From NCBI GenBank assembly GCA_002438785.1, contig DJQS01000017.1, positions 36,524 through 100,523 of the forward strand: a stretch of 64,000 nucleotides of DNA, given 5' to 3'. A model generated the notes under the pieces. The model ran no database searches, was not told the origin of the DNA, and saw only the letters and a program-made list of their open reading frames with translations. Origin of the DNA: Caryophanales bacterium UBA6380 (GTDB lineage Bacteria; Bacillota_I; Bacilli_A; RFN20; CAG-826). The position numbers and the translations under genes are program-made. Shown here one piece after another: positions 1 to 7,518 of the stretch (within the stretch, counting starts at the first letter, position 1; each line of letters opens with the position of its first letter).

Positions 1-1
1 A

Positions 2-88
2 GAACAAGTTAGTGAAAAAAAATCAGAAACTAACGGATATGAAAAATTTTTAGCTGCTATGTGCATTAAAAATTTTCTAGGATATTAA
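2..88 (+). CDS. 3' end of a gene cut by the window edge
   Basis: An open frame enters from the left edge and stops at TAA 86-88. It gives 28 residues ending in FLAAMCIKNFLGY. There is too little to name a family. A hairpin terminator follows at 153-185, which fits the end of a transcript. Confidence 0.4.
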   Translation, partial: EQVSEKKSETNGYEKFLAAMCIKNFLGY

Positions 89-123
89 TTTAGAAGAATT
101 GTTTGATTATATATAACCTCTTA

Positions 124-148
124 TTTATGTAACATCATGTTACATAAA
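124..148. promoter_or_regulatory. 25-bp perfect palindrome, operator-like
   Basis: Arms TTTATGTAACAT and ATGTTACATAAA meet around a single C at 136. No T-tract follows on either strand, so a terminator is unlikely. It lies before the perR transcription unit and after the partial upstream gene. I do not recognise the regulator; it differs from the PerR box nearer to perR. Confidence 0.5.
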
Positions 149-152
149 AAAG

Positions 153-185
153 TAACGTAAAGCTAATGCTATACGTTATTTTTTT
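153..185 (+). terminator. Rho-independent terminator
   Basis: TAACGTA (153-159) pairs with TACGTTA (172-178), with a possible inner AGC/GCT stem, followed by seven T residues. It separates the partial upstream gene from the perR operon. Confidence 0.65.
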
Positions 186-205
186 ATTAATAAAGAAAAA
201 AATTC

Positions 206-242
206 TTGATTAATAAAAAATATTAATTTATAATTATTCTCA
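206..242 (+). promoter_or_regulatory. perR promoter with overlapping PerR box
   Basis: A -35 element TTGATT (206-211) and a -10 TATAAT (229-234) are 17 bp apart. The 15-mer TTATAATTATTCTCA (228-242) matches the PerR box consensus TTATAATNATTATAA at 13 positions and covers the -10. Together with the genes that follow (PerR, rubredoxin, rubrerythrin) this suggests peroxide-relieved autoregulation. The box match is seen; the regulation is inferred. Confidence 0.7.
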
Positions 243-256
243 ATAAGGAGAAGCTA

Positions 257-637
257 ATGGAGAGGTTTACAATTCAAAGAAAATTAATTCTTGATGCTGT
301 AAGTGAATTAGGACATGCTAGGATTAAAGACATTTCTAAATATTTAGAAGCTGAATCTTATAATGTTTCGCTTGCTACAATTTATCGTAATATTGATTCA
401 TTAGTTAATGACGACTTATTAAAAAAAGTTACTCTTAATCTTAAAGAAGATTATTATGAAATAAAAAATCAACCTAATCATGACCATTTTATTTGTGAAA
501 AATGTGGAAAAATAATTGACGTTGCTCCTAAATTTAATGATCAAAAGGAGTATGTTGATGATTTAGGAAATCTAGTAACCTCAATAGCAGTTACCTATTA
601 TGGTATTTGCAAAGATTGTAAGCAAAAGAGTAAATAA
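257..637 (+). CDS. perR: Fur-family peroxide regulator PerR
   Basis: This 126-residue repressor has a winged helix in its N-terminal half (recognition helix in SLATIYRNIDSL) and a metal-binding C-terminal half. The structural zinc site is visible as C80-x2-C83 and C118-x2-C121. H20, H75, H77 and D88 line up with PerR H37, H91, H93 and D104; an Asp at the last position favours PerR over Fur, which usually has Glu. PerR senses peroxide by metal-catalysed oxidation of its histidines and then leaves the DNA. The RBS AAGGAG lies 7-12 bases before ATG. It is the first gene of an apparent operon with a mini-rubredoxin and rubrerythrin, and a PerR box overlaps its own promoter. Confidence 0.88.
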   Translation: MERFTIQRKLILDAVSELGHARIKDISKYLEAESYNVSLATIYRNIDSLVNDDLLKKVTLNLKEDYYEIKNQPNHDHFICEKCGKIIDVAPKFNDQKEYVDDLGNLVTSIAVTYYGICKDCKQKSK

Positions 638-665
638 ATGTTATACTTTAATTGGAGGAATTATT

Positions 666-785
666 ATGAAGTATTTATGTTTAGTTTGTGGTGTTGAATT
701 TGAAAGTGATGATGAAAATCCTGTTTGCCCAGTTTGTGGAGCTACAGGAAGTGATTTAGAAGTTATTGATAGTGAGGAGAAATAA
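666..785 (+). CDS. Mini-rubredoxin (39 aa)
   Basis: The ORF can be opened upstream inside perR, but the start with a good RBS (GGAGG about 653) is ATG 666, giving 39 residues. Two CxxC knuckles, C5-x2-C8 and C21-x2-C24 (CPVCG), form a rubredoxin-type iron site. Normal rubredoxins have about 52 residues, so this is a shortened form with only 12 residues between the knuckles. It lies 2 bases before the rubrerythrin gene and could donate electrons to it; that partnership is inferred from the operon. It may instead be a generic zinc-ribbon protein. Confidence 0.75.
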   Translation: MKYLCLVCGVEFESDDENPVCPVCGATGSDLEVIDSEEK

Positions 786-787
786 TT

Positions 788-1330
788 ATGGCTAATAAAT
801 ATGAAGGTACTGAAACATTAAAAAATTTACAAACAGCTTTTGCTGGTGAATCTCAAGCAAGAAATAAATACACTTATTTTGCTAGTGTTGCTAAAAAAGA
901 AGGTTATGAACAAATCGCTGCCATCTTTTTAGAAACTGCTGATAATGAAAAAGAACATGCTAAATTATGGTTTAAAGAACTTGGTGGAATTGGTGATACT
1001 TTAACTAATTTAAAACATGCTGCTGAAGGCGAAAATTATGAATGGACAGATATGTATAAACATTTTGCTGAAGTCGCTGAAAAAGAAGGTTTTAAAGATT
1101 TAGCAGAAAGATTTAGATTAGTTGCTGAAGTTGAACATCATCATGAAGAAAGATATAAAGCTTTATTTGCTAATATCGAAAAAAATGAAGTTTTTACAAA
1201 GAAAACTGGTATTAAAGTTTGGAAATGTAGAAACTGCGGATATGTCTATGTTGGAGAAAGTGCTCCTAAAGTTTGTCCATGTTGCTTACACCCACAAGCT
1301 TATTTTGAATTAGAAGAAAAAAATTATTAA
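788..1330 (+). CDS. rbr: Rubrerythrin
   Basis: Cytoplasmic non-haem iron peroxidase that reduces hydrogen peroxide in anaerobes. The N-terminal ferritin-like four-helix domain (about residues 5-135) carries diiron ligands such as E21, the E54-x2-H57 pair and E116-x2-H119. The C-terminal rubredoxin domain has C147-x2-C150 and C163-x2-C166. The length of 180 residues is typical. The gene follows the mini-rubredoxin by 2 bases and ends before a strong hairpin at 1353. Operon position behind PerR makes it the likely main target of PerR control. Confidence 0.95.
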   Translation: MANKYEGTETLKNLQTAFAGESQARNKYTYFASVAKKEGYEQIAAIFLETADNEKEHAKLWFKELGGIGDTLTNLKHAAEGENYEWTDMYKHFAEVAEKEGFKDLAERFRLVAEVEHHHEERYKALFANIEKNEVFTKKTGIKVWKCRNCGYVYVGESAPKVCPCCLHPQAYFELEEKNY

Positions 1331-1352
1331 TTTTAGAAAATAATTGATTTTT

Positions 1353-1386
1353 AAAGGCTTATTAATATAAATAAGCCTTTTATTTT
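1353..1386 (+). terminator. Terminator of the perR-rbr operon
   Basis: An 11-bp perfect stem, AAAGGCTTATT (1353-1363) with AATAAGCCTTT (1370-1380), closes a 6-base loop and runs into a T-rich tail. Confidence 0.85.
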
Positions 1387-1521
1387 TACTTTTTAAGATA
1401 AATTTTAGAAGAAATTTTAAAAAAATATAAATCATCTTTATTATGAATTTTATATTAAATTAAATATTAAATAAGGTGATTTTAAAAAATTATTTACATT
1501 TAAAATATACCTATACTTTTC

Positions 1522-1549
1522 TTGATTTATTTTATCAAATTGTTATAAT
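1522..1549 (+). promoter_or_regulatory. Extended -10 promoter for a leaderless mRNA
   Basis: TTGATT (1522-1527), a 16-bp spacer and TGT-TATAAT (1541-1549) lie so close to ATG 1558 that transcription should start within 1-2 bases of the start codon. Confidence 0.6.
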
Positions 1550-1557
1550 TTAAGGCT

Positions 1558-2757
1558 ATGAAAAAATGCTATTTTTTGTTTTTTAGTTCGTTAATAATGT
1601 TAATATCAAACAGTTGTTCAAACACTACTCATAATGATAATAAAAGCAAAACCCATGAGATTTATTTTAATTATCTTAATGATGATATAGATAATGTAAT
1701 ATATGTAGTTAATGATGGTGATAAAGTTTTAAAACCATCTTTTAAAACTTATAAAGATTATATTGATGTTGAATGGCATTTAAGTAGTGAACTAAATAAT
1801 TTATATGATTTTAATAATGTAGTTAACAAATCATTTACTTTATATGCTAAATGGATTCCTAAAAAGGAAGAAATTAAAGAAGAACCTGTTATTAGTTCTT
1901 ATGAAGTAAGTTATACAATTATTAGTGATTCATTAACTAATACAATAGATCCATATGAAAATGTTGATATTGATGAATTTTATAAAAATTATACTATTTC
2001 TAATAGTTATATTGATTCTTATTATAGATCTAAACATAAATTATTATCTGGTGAATATATTGTAGAAGACGGATCATTACCATCAAAAGAAAATAATTTA
2101 ATTGATGAAGAAACTGGTTTATATTATAAAAATAGTAAAGTTAGATATGAAGTAAATGATAATAATGAGTTATTATCATTTACAATTAATACATTAGATG
2201 GTAATGACTATAAAATATATAAAGGTGGTATATATGTATCACTAAATGATGTTGCTGCTTATTTATTTGCTTTTAATGAATTACCAATTAATTATCTAGC
2301 AGGAACTAGTAAAAAAGACAAAACTAAAGTAGTTGAAGAATATGGTGAATTTGGTCGACTTAATTTTAAAAATTATAGTGGACCAAGTGAATATAAATAT
2401 CAATATGAACCATATTTATGTGGGCAAGAAGATGACACTATCTTTTATAAAGAAATAGATTATGGTGCTAATAGTGGTGAATACGCTTATTTTAGTTATG
2501 GTAAAACAACAAGTAGACAAATTTTTAGATTCTTATTAGGTAATAGTTTAGATTCAAGTTATACAAAACCTACATCAATTAATGAACGCTATGTTTATTA
2601 TACCTATAATCATTATAACGACTTTAGTGAGTACCTAAATTACTATAATGGTTTTGGTAAAGTTTTTGGTAACGAAACAGCTGGTAATGCATATAATCAA
2701 TATAATAGCAGTAATCCACCTACTAAATACGAGAAAACTATTTTTAAAAATTTCTAA
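1558..2757 (+). CDS. Surface lipoprotein with InlB-like repeat
   Basis: The 399-residue product starts with a lysine-poor but hydrophobic signal (residues 4-17) ending in a lipobox-like SNSC with C20 as the likely lipidated cysteine. Residues about 32-95 resemble one degenerate Listeria-Bacteroides (InlB B / Flg_new) repeat: a VxxG turn, a W, then a closing SFTLYAKW. The rest is Tyr/Asn/Asp-rich with no known fold. There is no Shine-Dalgarno at proper spacing; an extended -10 promoter ends 8 bases before ATG, so the mRNA is probably leaderless. The function is unknown. It resembles the lipoproteins at 27.8-37.2 kb in style. Confidence 0.8.
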   Translation: MKKCYFLFFSSLIMLISNSCSNTTHNDNKSKTHEIYFNYLNDDIDNVIYVVNDGDKVLKPSFKTYKDYIDVEWHLSSELNNLYDFNNVVNKSFTLYAKWIPKKEEIKEEPVISSYEVSYTIISDSLTNTIDPYENVDIDEFYKNYTISNSYIDSYYRSKHKLLSGEYIVEDGSLPSKENNLIDEETGLYYKNSKVRYEVNDNNELLSFTINTLDGNDYKIYKGGIYVSLNDVAAYLFAFNELPINYLAGTSKKDKTKVVEEYGEFGRLNFKNYSGPSEYKYQYEPYLCGQEDDTIFYKEIDYGANSGEYAYFSYGKTTSRQIFRFLLGNSLDSSYTKPTSINERYVYYTYNHYNDFSEYLNYYNGFGKVFGNETAGNAYNQYNSSNPPTKYEKTIFKNF

Positions 2758-2899
2758 AAATAGTCCTAATTCTAAAGGCTTTTTAGTTAAAAACTTGGTA
2801 TTTTAAAATTAATTTATTTTATAAAATCTAATTTATTTATCATTTTTTAAATATAAAATTTAATAATGTTGTAAAATATTATTAAAGGAGAGATATATT

Positions 2900-3172
2900 A
2901 TGGAGGAAAAAGAAAAAACTAAAAAAGAAGAACTTAAACTAGAAGAAGTTAAAGAAGTTAAAAAAGAAGAGCCTAAAGCTAAAAAGAAAGTCTATTTTGT
3001 TAAAAAAGTTGATGGTAGATGGCAAGTTATACTTCGTGAAGGTAAAAAGATTATTAAATATTTTGATACTAAAGTTGAAGCTGAAGAATTTGCTAAAAAA
3101 ACTGCTATGAATCAAAATGGAACAGTTTTAGTACATGCTTCAAAAGGAAAAAATAAAGGAAGATTTCAATGA
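2900..3172 (+). CDS. DUF2188 domain protein
   Basis: The 90-residue protein has a Lys/Glu-rich N-terminus (residues 1-33) and then a DUF2188-like fold: VDGRWQV, an alternating strand, the helix VEAEEFAKKTAMN and an end like the family's VH-G-I/F motif (VLVHASKGKNKGRF). The RBS AAAGGAG precedes ATG. The family's function is unknown. The next gene starts 2 bases after its TGA stop. Confidence 0.75.
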   Translation: MEEKEKTKKEELKLEEVKEVKKEEPKAKKKVYFVKKVDGRWQVILREGKKIIKYFDTKVEAEEFAKKTAMNQNGTVLVHASKGKNKGRFQ

Positions 3173-3173
3173 T

Positions 3174-3596
3174 ATGTTAATTGATACAATAAAAAAAGAA
3201 AATATGTTAGCTCTTAAAAACAAAGATAATGATAAAAGAGCTGTCTATAGTATAGTCATTAATAAGTATATGGTAGCTGGTTATGAAGCTAAAGCTAAAG
3301 GTAAAGAACTTACCGATAATGATTTACTAGATATTATTAAAAAGACTTTAAAAGAACTTAAAGAAGAAAGAAATAGTTATGTCTTAGGTAATAGAGAAGA
3401 TAAAGTAACTTCAATTGATAATCAAATGAAAGCCATCGAATCTTATTTACCAAAAGAATTAACTGAAGAAGAAATTAAAAATATAATTTTAAGCCTTGAA
3501 GATCGCTCAATTCCTAGTGTAATGAAATATTTCAAATTAAATTATGCTGGAAAATGTGATATGGGTCTTGTAAATAAAGTCCTTAAAAGTTTATAA
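3174..3596 (+). CDS. GatB/YqeY-family protein
   Basis: The 140-residue product matches the YqeY family: a helical N-terminus (MLIDTIKKENMLALKNKD), the central ELKEERNSY, and the family signature SYLPKELTEEEI. These proteins resemble the C-terminal tail domain of GatB, which reads tRNA, but their role is not settled. I chose ATG 3174 over the upstream ATG 3135, which lies inside the previous gene, because AAAGGAAG sits about 11 bases before 3174. It is coupled to the DUF2188 gene. Confidence 0.85.
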   Translation: MLIDTIKKENMLALKNKDNDKRAVYSIVINKYMVAGYEAKAKGKELTDNDLLDIIKKTLKELKEERNSYVLGNREDKVTSIDNQMKAIESYLPKELTEEEIKNIILSLEDRSIPSVMKYFKLNYAGKCDMGLVNKVLKSL

Positions 3597-3626
3597 TTTA
3601 TAGGCAAGTTTTCTTGCCTATAAATT
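3595..3626. other. 14-bp perfect hairpin before tRNA-Trp
   Basis: AATTTATAGGCAAG (3595-3608) and CTTGCCTATAAATT (3613-3626) close a TTTT loop. No T-tract follows, and it overlaps the yqeY stop codon. It may end the yqeY transcript or shape the tRNA precursor. Confidence 0.55.
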
Positions 3627-3629
3627 ACT

Positions 3630-3703
3630 GGGGGTTTGGTTCAGTGGTAGAACAGCGGTCTCCAAAACCGTTGATGAGAGTTCGATTCTTTCAACCCCCG
3701 CCA
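3630..3703 (+). tRNA. tRNA-Trp(CCA)
   Basis: The acceptor GGGGGTT pairs with AACCCCC (3693-3699), the discriminator is G and CCA is encoded at 3701-3703. The anticodon loop reads TCTCCAAAA with anticodon CCA. The T arm is GAGAGTTCGATTCTTTC. The 3' end coincides with the start of the first island repeat. Confidence 0.93.
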
Positions 3704-3717
3704 TTATTGAAGCATTA

Positions 3718-3750
3718 GTTTGATACAGTAAAATGTATTGAACTTTTTTT
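3718..3750 (+). terminator. Terminator-like hairpin 1 of repeat copy 1
   Basis: GTTTGATACA pairs with TGTATTGAAC around GTAAAA and is followed by seven T residues. It would end transcripts leaving the tRNA gene. Confidence 0.7.
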
Positions 3751-3821
3751 ATTTTTACGAGGGTTCAATTCCTACCGTTGGTTCGAACTGACGAACTTTG
3801 ATACATTAAAAAACAATTCAT

Positions 3822-3842
3822 AGGGCTTTTGCGGCCCTTTTT
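3822..3842 (+). terminator. Terminator-like hairpin 2 of repeat copy 1
   Basis: AGGGC (3822-3826) pairs with GCCCT (3834-3838) and runs into TTTTT. Copy 3 keeps the pairing with different bases, AGGAGC/GCTCTT, which supports a real structure. Confidence 0.6.
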
Positions 3843-3959
3843 ATATAAGGATTTATGGATTTGAAATGTCAATGATTGAACGATTACAGGAACTATTGAA
3901 CGTTTACCCCAACGATTGAACGATTATAGAGCGATGGGTAATTTCGATGGAGAAAATGA

Positions 3960-3988
3960 TTCCTTTTTTCATATTGCTATGATATAAT
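3960..3988 (+). promoter_or_regulatory. Promoter of the restriction-Lamassu operon
   Basis: TTCCTT (3960-3965), a 17-bp spacer and an extended -10 TGA-TATAAT (3980-3988) lie just downstream of repeat copy 1. The RBS AAAGGAG follows before ATG 4013. Module C has a promoter of the same build (TTCCGT, 17 bp, TGT-TATAAT). Confidence 0.6.
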
Positions 3989-4012
3989 TCTATTAATAAA
4001 GGAGAGATAACG

Positions 4013-5044
4013 ATGGCATTTGACATTTTTAATAGACGTTATACCGGAAGCAAAACAAAAATTGTTTCATGGATAGACAATATAATTGAAGAACATTGTT
4101 CTGATTGTTTTTCATTTTGCGACATTTTTGCCGGTACTGGTGTCGTTACATATTCTTTGATAAATAGATTTGATAAATTTGTTATTAATGATTTTTTATA
4201 TTCCAACGAAATTATATACAATGCATTTTTTTTGAAACAAAATTACAGCATTGAAAAAATTTGTAGATTTTCACGAAAATATAAAACAATTGATGCTTCA
4301 AAATTATCTGATAATTATGTGTCTCTAAATTATGGAAATAAGTATTTTTCTTATGAAGACGCTTTAAAAATAGGGTTTATAAGAGAAGATATCGAAAATA
4401 ATAAAAATAGGTTGAATAAAAAGGAGTATTGCATTTTACTTGCATCATTATTATATTCGCTAGATAGAAGTGCGAATACAGTAGGACATTATGATGCTTT
4501 TTTTCAAAATAAATATGTAAAAAATTCTTTCATTTTTGAACTTATATCTCCGATTATAGTTTCAAAAGATGATCCAAGAGAAATTAAAATATTCCGCGAA
4601 GATGCCAATACACTAGCAAGTAAAATTAAATGCGATATTGTGTATATCGATCCGCCATATTCCTCAAGACAATATAGTCGCTTTTATCATGTTTTGGAAA
4701 ATATAGTCAAATGGGAAAAACCAGAATTGTTTGGAACTGCATTAAAACCTGCACCAGAAAACATGAGCGAATATTGTGCGTCAAAAGCATTAGATGCATT
4801 TACTGATTTAATTGCCAATCTTAAATGTAAATACATTATTGTCTCGTATAACAACACATATAATTCAAAAAGTTCTTCGTCTAGAAATAAAATGGAATTA
4901 GATGATATGCTTAGAGTTTTACAAGCAAAGGGAAAAACGGAAGTGTTTGCAATAGATCATCAAGCTTTTAATGCTGGAAAAACCAATTTAGAAAATCATC
5001 AAGAATTATTGTTTGTAACAAAGGTGGGTGCAAAAGATGAATAA
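4013..5044 (+). CDS. D12-class DNA adenine-N6 methyltransferase
   Basis: Modifies adenine in the site of the linked restriction enzyme. The 343-residue product shows the D12-class RRYTGSKTK entry (8-16), the SAM-binding motif I DIFAGTG (37-43) and the catalytic motif IV DPPY (213-216). This layout (RYxGSK, FxGTG, late DPPY) resembles M.FokI-like enzymes. A second, different methyltransferase overlaps its stop codon by 8 bases; two methylases beside one nuclease is the usual arrangement for asymmetric sites, where each strand needs its own enzyme. It is the first gene of the island operon, with an AAAGGAG RBS. Confidence 0.88.
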   Translation: MAFDIFNRRYTGSKTKIVSWIDNIIEEHCSDCFSFCDIFAGTGVVTYSLINRFDKFVINDFLYSNEIIYNAFFLKQNYSIEKICRFSRKYKTIDASKLSDNYVSLNYGNKYFSYEDALKIGFIREDIENNKNRLNKKEYCILLASLLYSLDRSANTVGHYDAFFQNKYVKNSFIFELISPIIVSKDDPREIKIFREDANTLASKIKCDIVYIDPPYSSRQYSRFYHVLENIVKWEKPELFGTALKPAPENMSEYCASKALDAFTDLIANLKCKYIIVSYNNTYNSKSSSSRNKMELDDMLRVLQAKGKTEVFAIDHQAFNAGKTNLENHQELLFVTKVGAKDE

Positions 5045-5966
5045 AAGATCTCCGTTTTTTTATGTTGGCGATAAATATAAATTGATGCCGCAATTATCAA
5101 AATATTTTCCTGATGCAATCAATAATCTAATAGAGCCATTTTGTGGTGGTGGAAGTGTATTTTTGAATACAGATGCAACTTCTTATTTGGCAAACGACAA
5201 AAACTATTATATGATTAAGCTTCACGAACTATTAAAATTTTATGCACATAATAGAAATTCTTTTTTTGAAAAGTTTGAGAACTTAATAAAAAAATATAAT
5301 CTATCTGCATCATTCTTAGGGATTAATGTACCTACTGAGTTAAAGAAAAAATACGTTAAGACATATTATGCAAAATATAATAAAGAAGGATTTTTAAAAG
5401 CAAAAAGTGATTTTAACATAGATAAAACTAATATAATTCTTCTTTATCTATTGCTTATATATGGGTTCAACCATATGCTTCGGTTTAATTCTTCCGGTGA
5501 TTTTAATTTACCTGTAGGAAATGTTGATTACAATAAAAATGTCTTCAATGCTTTAAATGGATATTTTGATTTTGTAGAGAATGAAAATATTAATTTTTCT
5601 AATCAAGATTTTACAGAATTTTTAGAAAGCATAAAATATGAAAATGGTGATTTTGTATATTTGGATCCACCTTATTTAATAAGTGCGTGCGAATATAACA
5701 AAGGTTGGACAGAACAAAATGAATTGGTTCTTTTACAGCTTTTAGATAAATTGAATGAAAGAGGTGTTAAATTTGCTTTATCAAATGTCTTTACACACAA
5801 AGGACGAAGCAATGATTTATTGATTGAATGGTCAAAAAAATATCACGTTTATTCAGTTAAATCAAATTACATAAGTTATCATGACAATACAATAAAAGAC
5901 ACAAAAGAAGTTTTAATTACTAACTATCTTGTGGAGGATGGGGCAAATGGGAAAAAGGAAAAATGA
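5037..5966 (+). CDS. Dam-like DNA adenine methyltransferase
   Basis: Second methyltransferase of the system, 309 residues. It has FYVGDKYKL (8-16), the SAM motif EPFCGGGSVF (33-42), the Dam-family block FNHMLRFNSSGDFNLPVG (144-161) and DPPY (210-213). Dam relatives methylate GATC, which would fit a GGATC-type target for the neighbouring AlwI-like nuclease; that specificity is inferred. The frame can open at GTG 5028, but ATG 5037 has AAGGTGGG at proper spacing and gives the family's usual N-terminus. It overlaps both neighbours (8 and 20 bases), so translation is coupled. Confidence 0.88.
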   Translation: MNKRSPFFYVGDKYKLMPQLSKYFPDAINNLIEPFCGGGSVFLNTDATSYLANDKNYYMIKLHELLKFYAHNRNSFFEKFENLIKKYNLSASFLGINVPTELKKKYVKTYYAKYNKEGFLKAKSDFNIDKTNIILLYLLLIYGFNHMLRFNSSGDFNLPVGNVDYNKNVFNALNGYFDFVENENINFSNQDFTEFLESIKYENGDFVYLDPPYLISACEYNKGWTEQNELVLLQLLDKLNERGVKFALSNVFTHKGRSNDLLIEWSKKYHVYSVKSNYISYHDNTIKDTKEVLITNYLVEDGANGKKEK

Positions 5967-7500
5967 ATATAAACCACTGTTATTTACTACAACATTAAGA
6001 AATCCTGAAAGAATTAAAAGTTTCCTTTCAATTATAGCTAAATATGATAAAGAAATATTAACTAATAAACTAATTGATAAAATTGTGTTCGACTTAGTAT
6101 CTTCAAAAATATATGTTCCAACATATGTTAATAAGAATTTTTATTTGAAAAAGCAATTATTATCTGATTCTCCTTTTTCAAATGAAGACACAGAAAAAAT
6201 TATAGAAAATAGTAAGCAAGAACATAAAGAAGCAGGATTTGATCGGGGATGGCCTTCAAGGTTTGATACTTGGTATAAATTCTTAAAAGAACTAGGGTTG
6301 GTTTATTATTCGATGAATGAACCAATTGAAATGTCTGAAGCGGGACTAAAATTGGTTATGGCAAATCAAGAAGGATATGAGCATTTAGAAGAACAAGTTT
6401 TTTTAAATTGCTTTGCAAAATATCAAAGAAACAATCCTTTTCGTCGTATAAGTAATTGTAATAATCCTCTAATACTTTTACTTTCTACGATTAAAGAACT
6501 TCAAAAATATTATGGTCCTTCTTTTAGTGGTGTATCTACTAAAGAAATACCTCTCTTTTTGGTATGGAAAGATGATAATTATAAAGAATTAGCAGAAAGA
6601 ATCGTTTCAATAAGAACAGCATATGCTTTTACTCCAAGCGATGATGCTATTTATGAAATATGCAAAGAAATATTAGGATTAACTAACGAAGATGAAAAAA
6701 GGTTTAAAAAAAGTAATCTTTTAAAGGAACTTCCTGATGAATTTATTAGAAAAATGAGATTGACTGGTCTTATATCAATTAGAGGAATGGGAAGATTTAT
6801 AGATATTAATAAAACTGAGCAATCAAAAATTAATTATGTTTTAACAAATTATTCAGAATTAAAGTCTTTTTCATCGGAAAAAGAATATTTTGATTACATG
6901 AAAAGTATTGATTCTAATTTAATAAATATTAAGAGAAATATAGTATTTTCTAATGATGAATCAAGAAAGTTATTTTTACATTGGGTTAATTCGTTTGATT
7001 TAGATACACTTATTTCAGAAATCAATATTCTAATCAAAACAAATGCCAAATCTACTAATGACACTCTAAAATATATAAGTGAGCCATTAAGATTGGAGTT
7101 TATAACAGCATTAATTCTTCAAAAACATTTTAAAGATGTTTTAGTTAGACCAAATTATTCATTTGACGATGAAGGAGTGCCTACGTCTTTTGCACAAGGT
7201 GGTACACCTGATATTGAATGCTTAGATGAAAATGGTGATGTGCTTTTTGAAGTCACTTTATTAACTGGAACAACACAAAATATAAGAGAAATGCCTGCAA
7301 TCTGTAGACATTTGCAAGATAGAAAAGAAAAACAAAATAATTCATTTAGTGTAATGCTTGCACCTTATATCCATAGCGATACTCTGAAATATGCTCAGTT
7401 TGCAAAATTTAAAGATGATTTAGATATTATCCCGATTGATATCCCGACTTTTAGTTCGACAATCAAAAATAAAGTTAGTATTTTTGAATATAAATCGTAA
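5947..7500 (+). CDS. AlwI-family type II restriction endonuclease
   Basis: The 517-residue product has the family opening, TTLRNPERIKSFLSIIAKYD, and a C-terminal PD-(D/E)xK-like core with PDIE near 421, FEVT near 434, then a downstream Q, E and RH pattern (QNIREM...CRHL). The AlwI/PleI/N.BstNBI group cuts or nicks a few bases outside short asymmetric sites such as GGATC or GAGTC. The catalytic block reads E-V-T in place of E-x-K, which as I recall is usual in this family. ATG 5947 was chosen because GGAGG (5933-5937) is 9 bases away; two earlier starts sit on the RBS. It overlaps the Dam-like gene by 20 bases. Confidence 0.85.
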   Translation: MGKRKNEYKPLLFTTTLRNPERIKSFLSIIAKYDKEILTNKLIDKIVFDLVSSKIYVPTYVNKNFYLKKQLLSDSPFSNEDTEKIIENSKQEHKEAGFDRGWPSRFDTWYKFLKELGLVYYSMNEPIEMSEAGLKLVMANQEGYEHLEEQVFLNCFAKYQRNNPFRRISNCNNPLILLLSTIKELQKYYGPSFSGVSTKEIPLFLVWKDDNYKELAERIVSIRTAYAFTPSDDAIYEICKEILGLTNEDEKRFKKSNLLKELPDEFIRKMRLTGLISIRGMGRFIDINKTEQSKINYVLTNYSELKSFSSEKEYFDYMKSIDSNLINIKRNIVFSNDESRKLFLHWVNSFDLDTLISEINILIKTNAKSTNDTLKYISEPLRLEFITALILQKHFKDVLVRPNYSFDDEGVPTSFAQGGTPDIECLDENGDVLFEVTLLTGTTQNIREMPAICRHLQDRKEKQNNSFSVMLAPYIHSDTLKYAQFAKFKDDLDIIPIDIPTFSSTIKNKVSIFEYKS

Positions 7501-7518
7501 CTAGAAAGGAGGAATATA

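Larger units (their letters stand above)
3702..3927 (+). repeat. Island direct repeat, copy 1 (tRNA-proximal)
   Basis: This is the first of three copies of a 226-246 bp element. In order it carries CATTATTGAAGC (sharing CA with the tRNA CCA), hairpin 1 with a T7 tail (3718-3750), a T-arm-like GGTTCAATTCC, a GTTCG/CGAAC small hairpin, hairpin 2 AGGGC/GCCCT (3822-3838) with a T5 tail, and iterons TTGAACGWTTA at 3876, 3896 and 3916. Copy 1 has three iterons where the others have four. The element lies directly between tRNA-Trp and module A. Its function is unknown; see findings. Confidence 0.9.

Noticed and set aside
3595..3626. Intrinsic terminator after yqeY
   Set aside because: The stem is perfect but no T-tract follows in either direction, so it is listed only as a hairpin.
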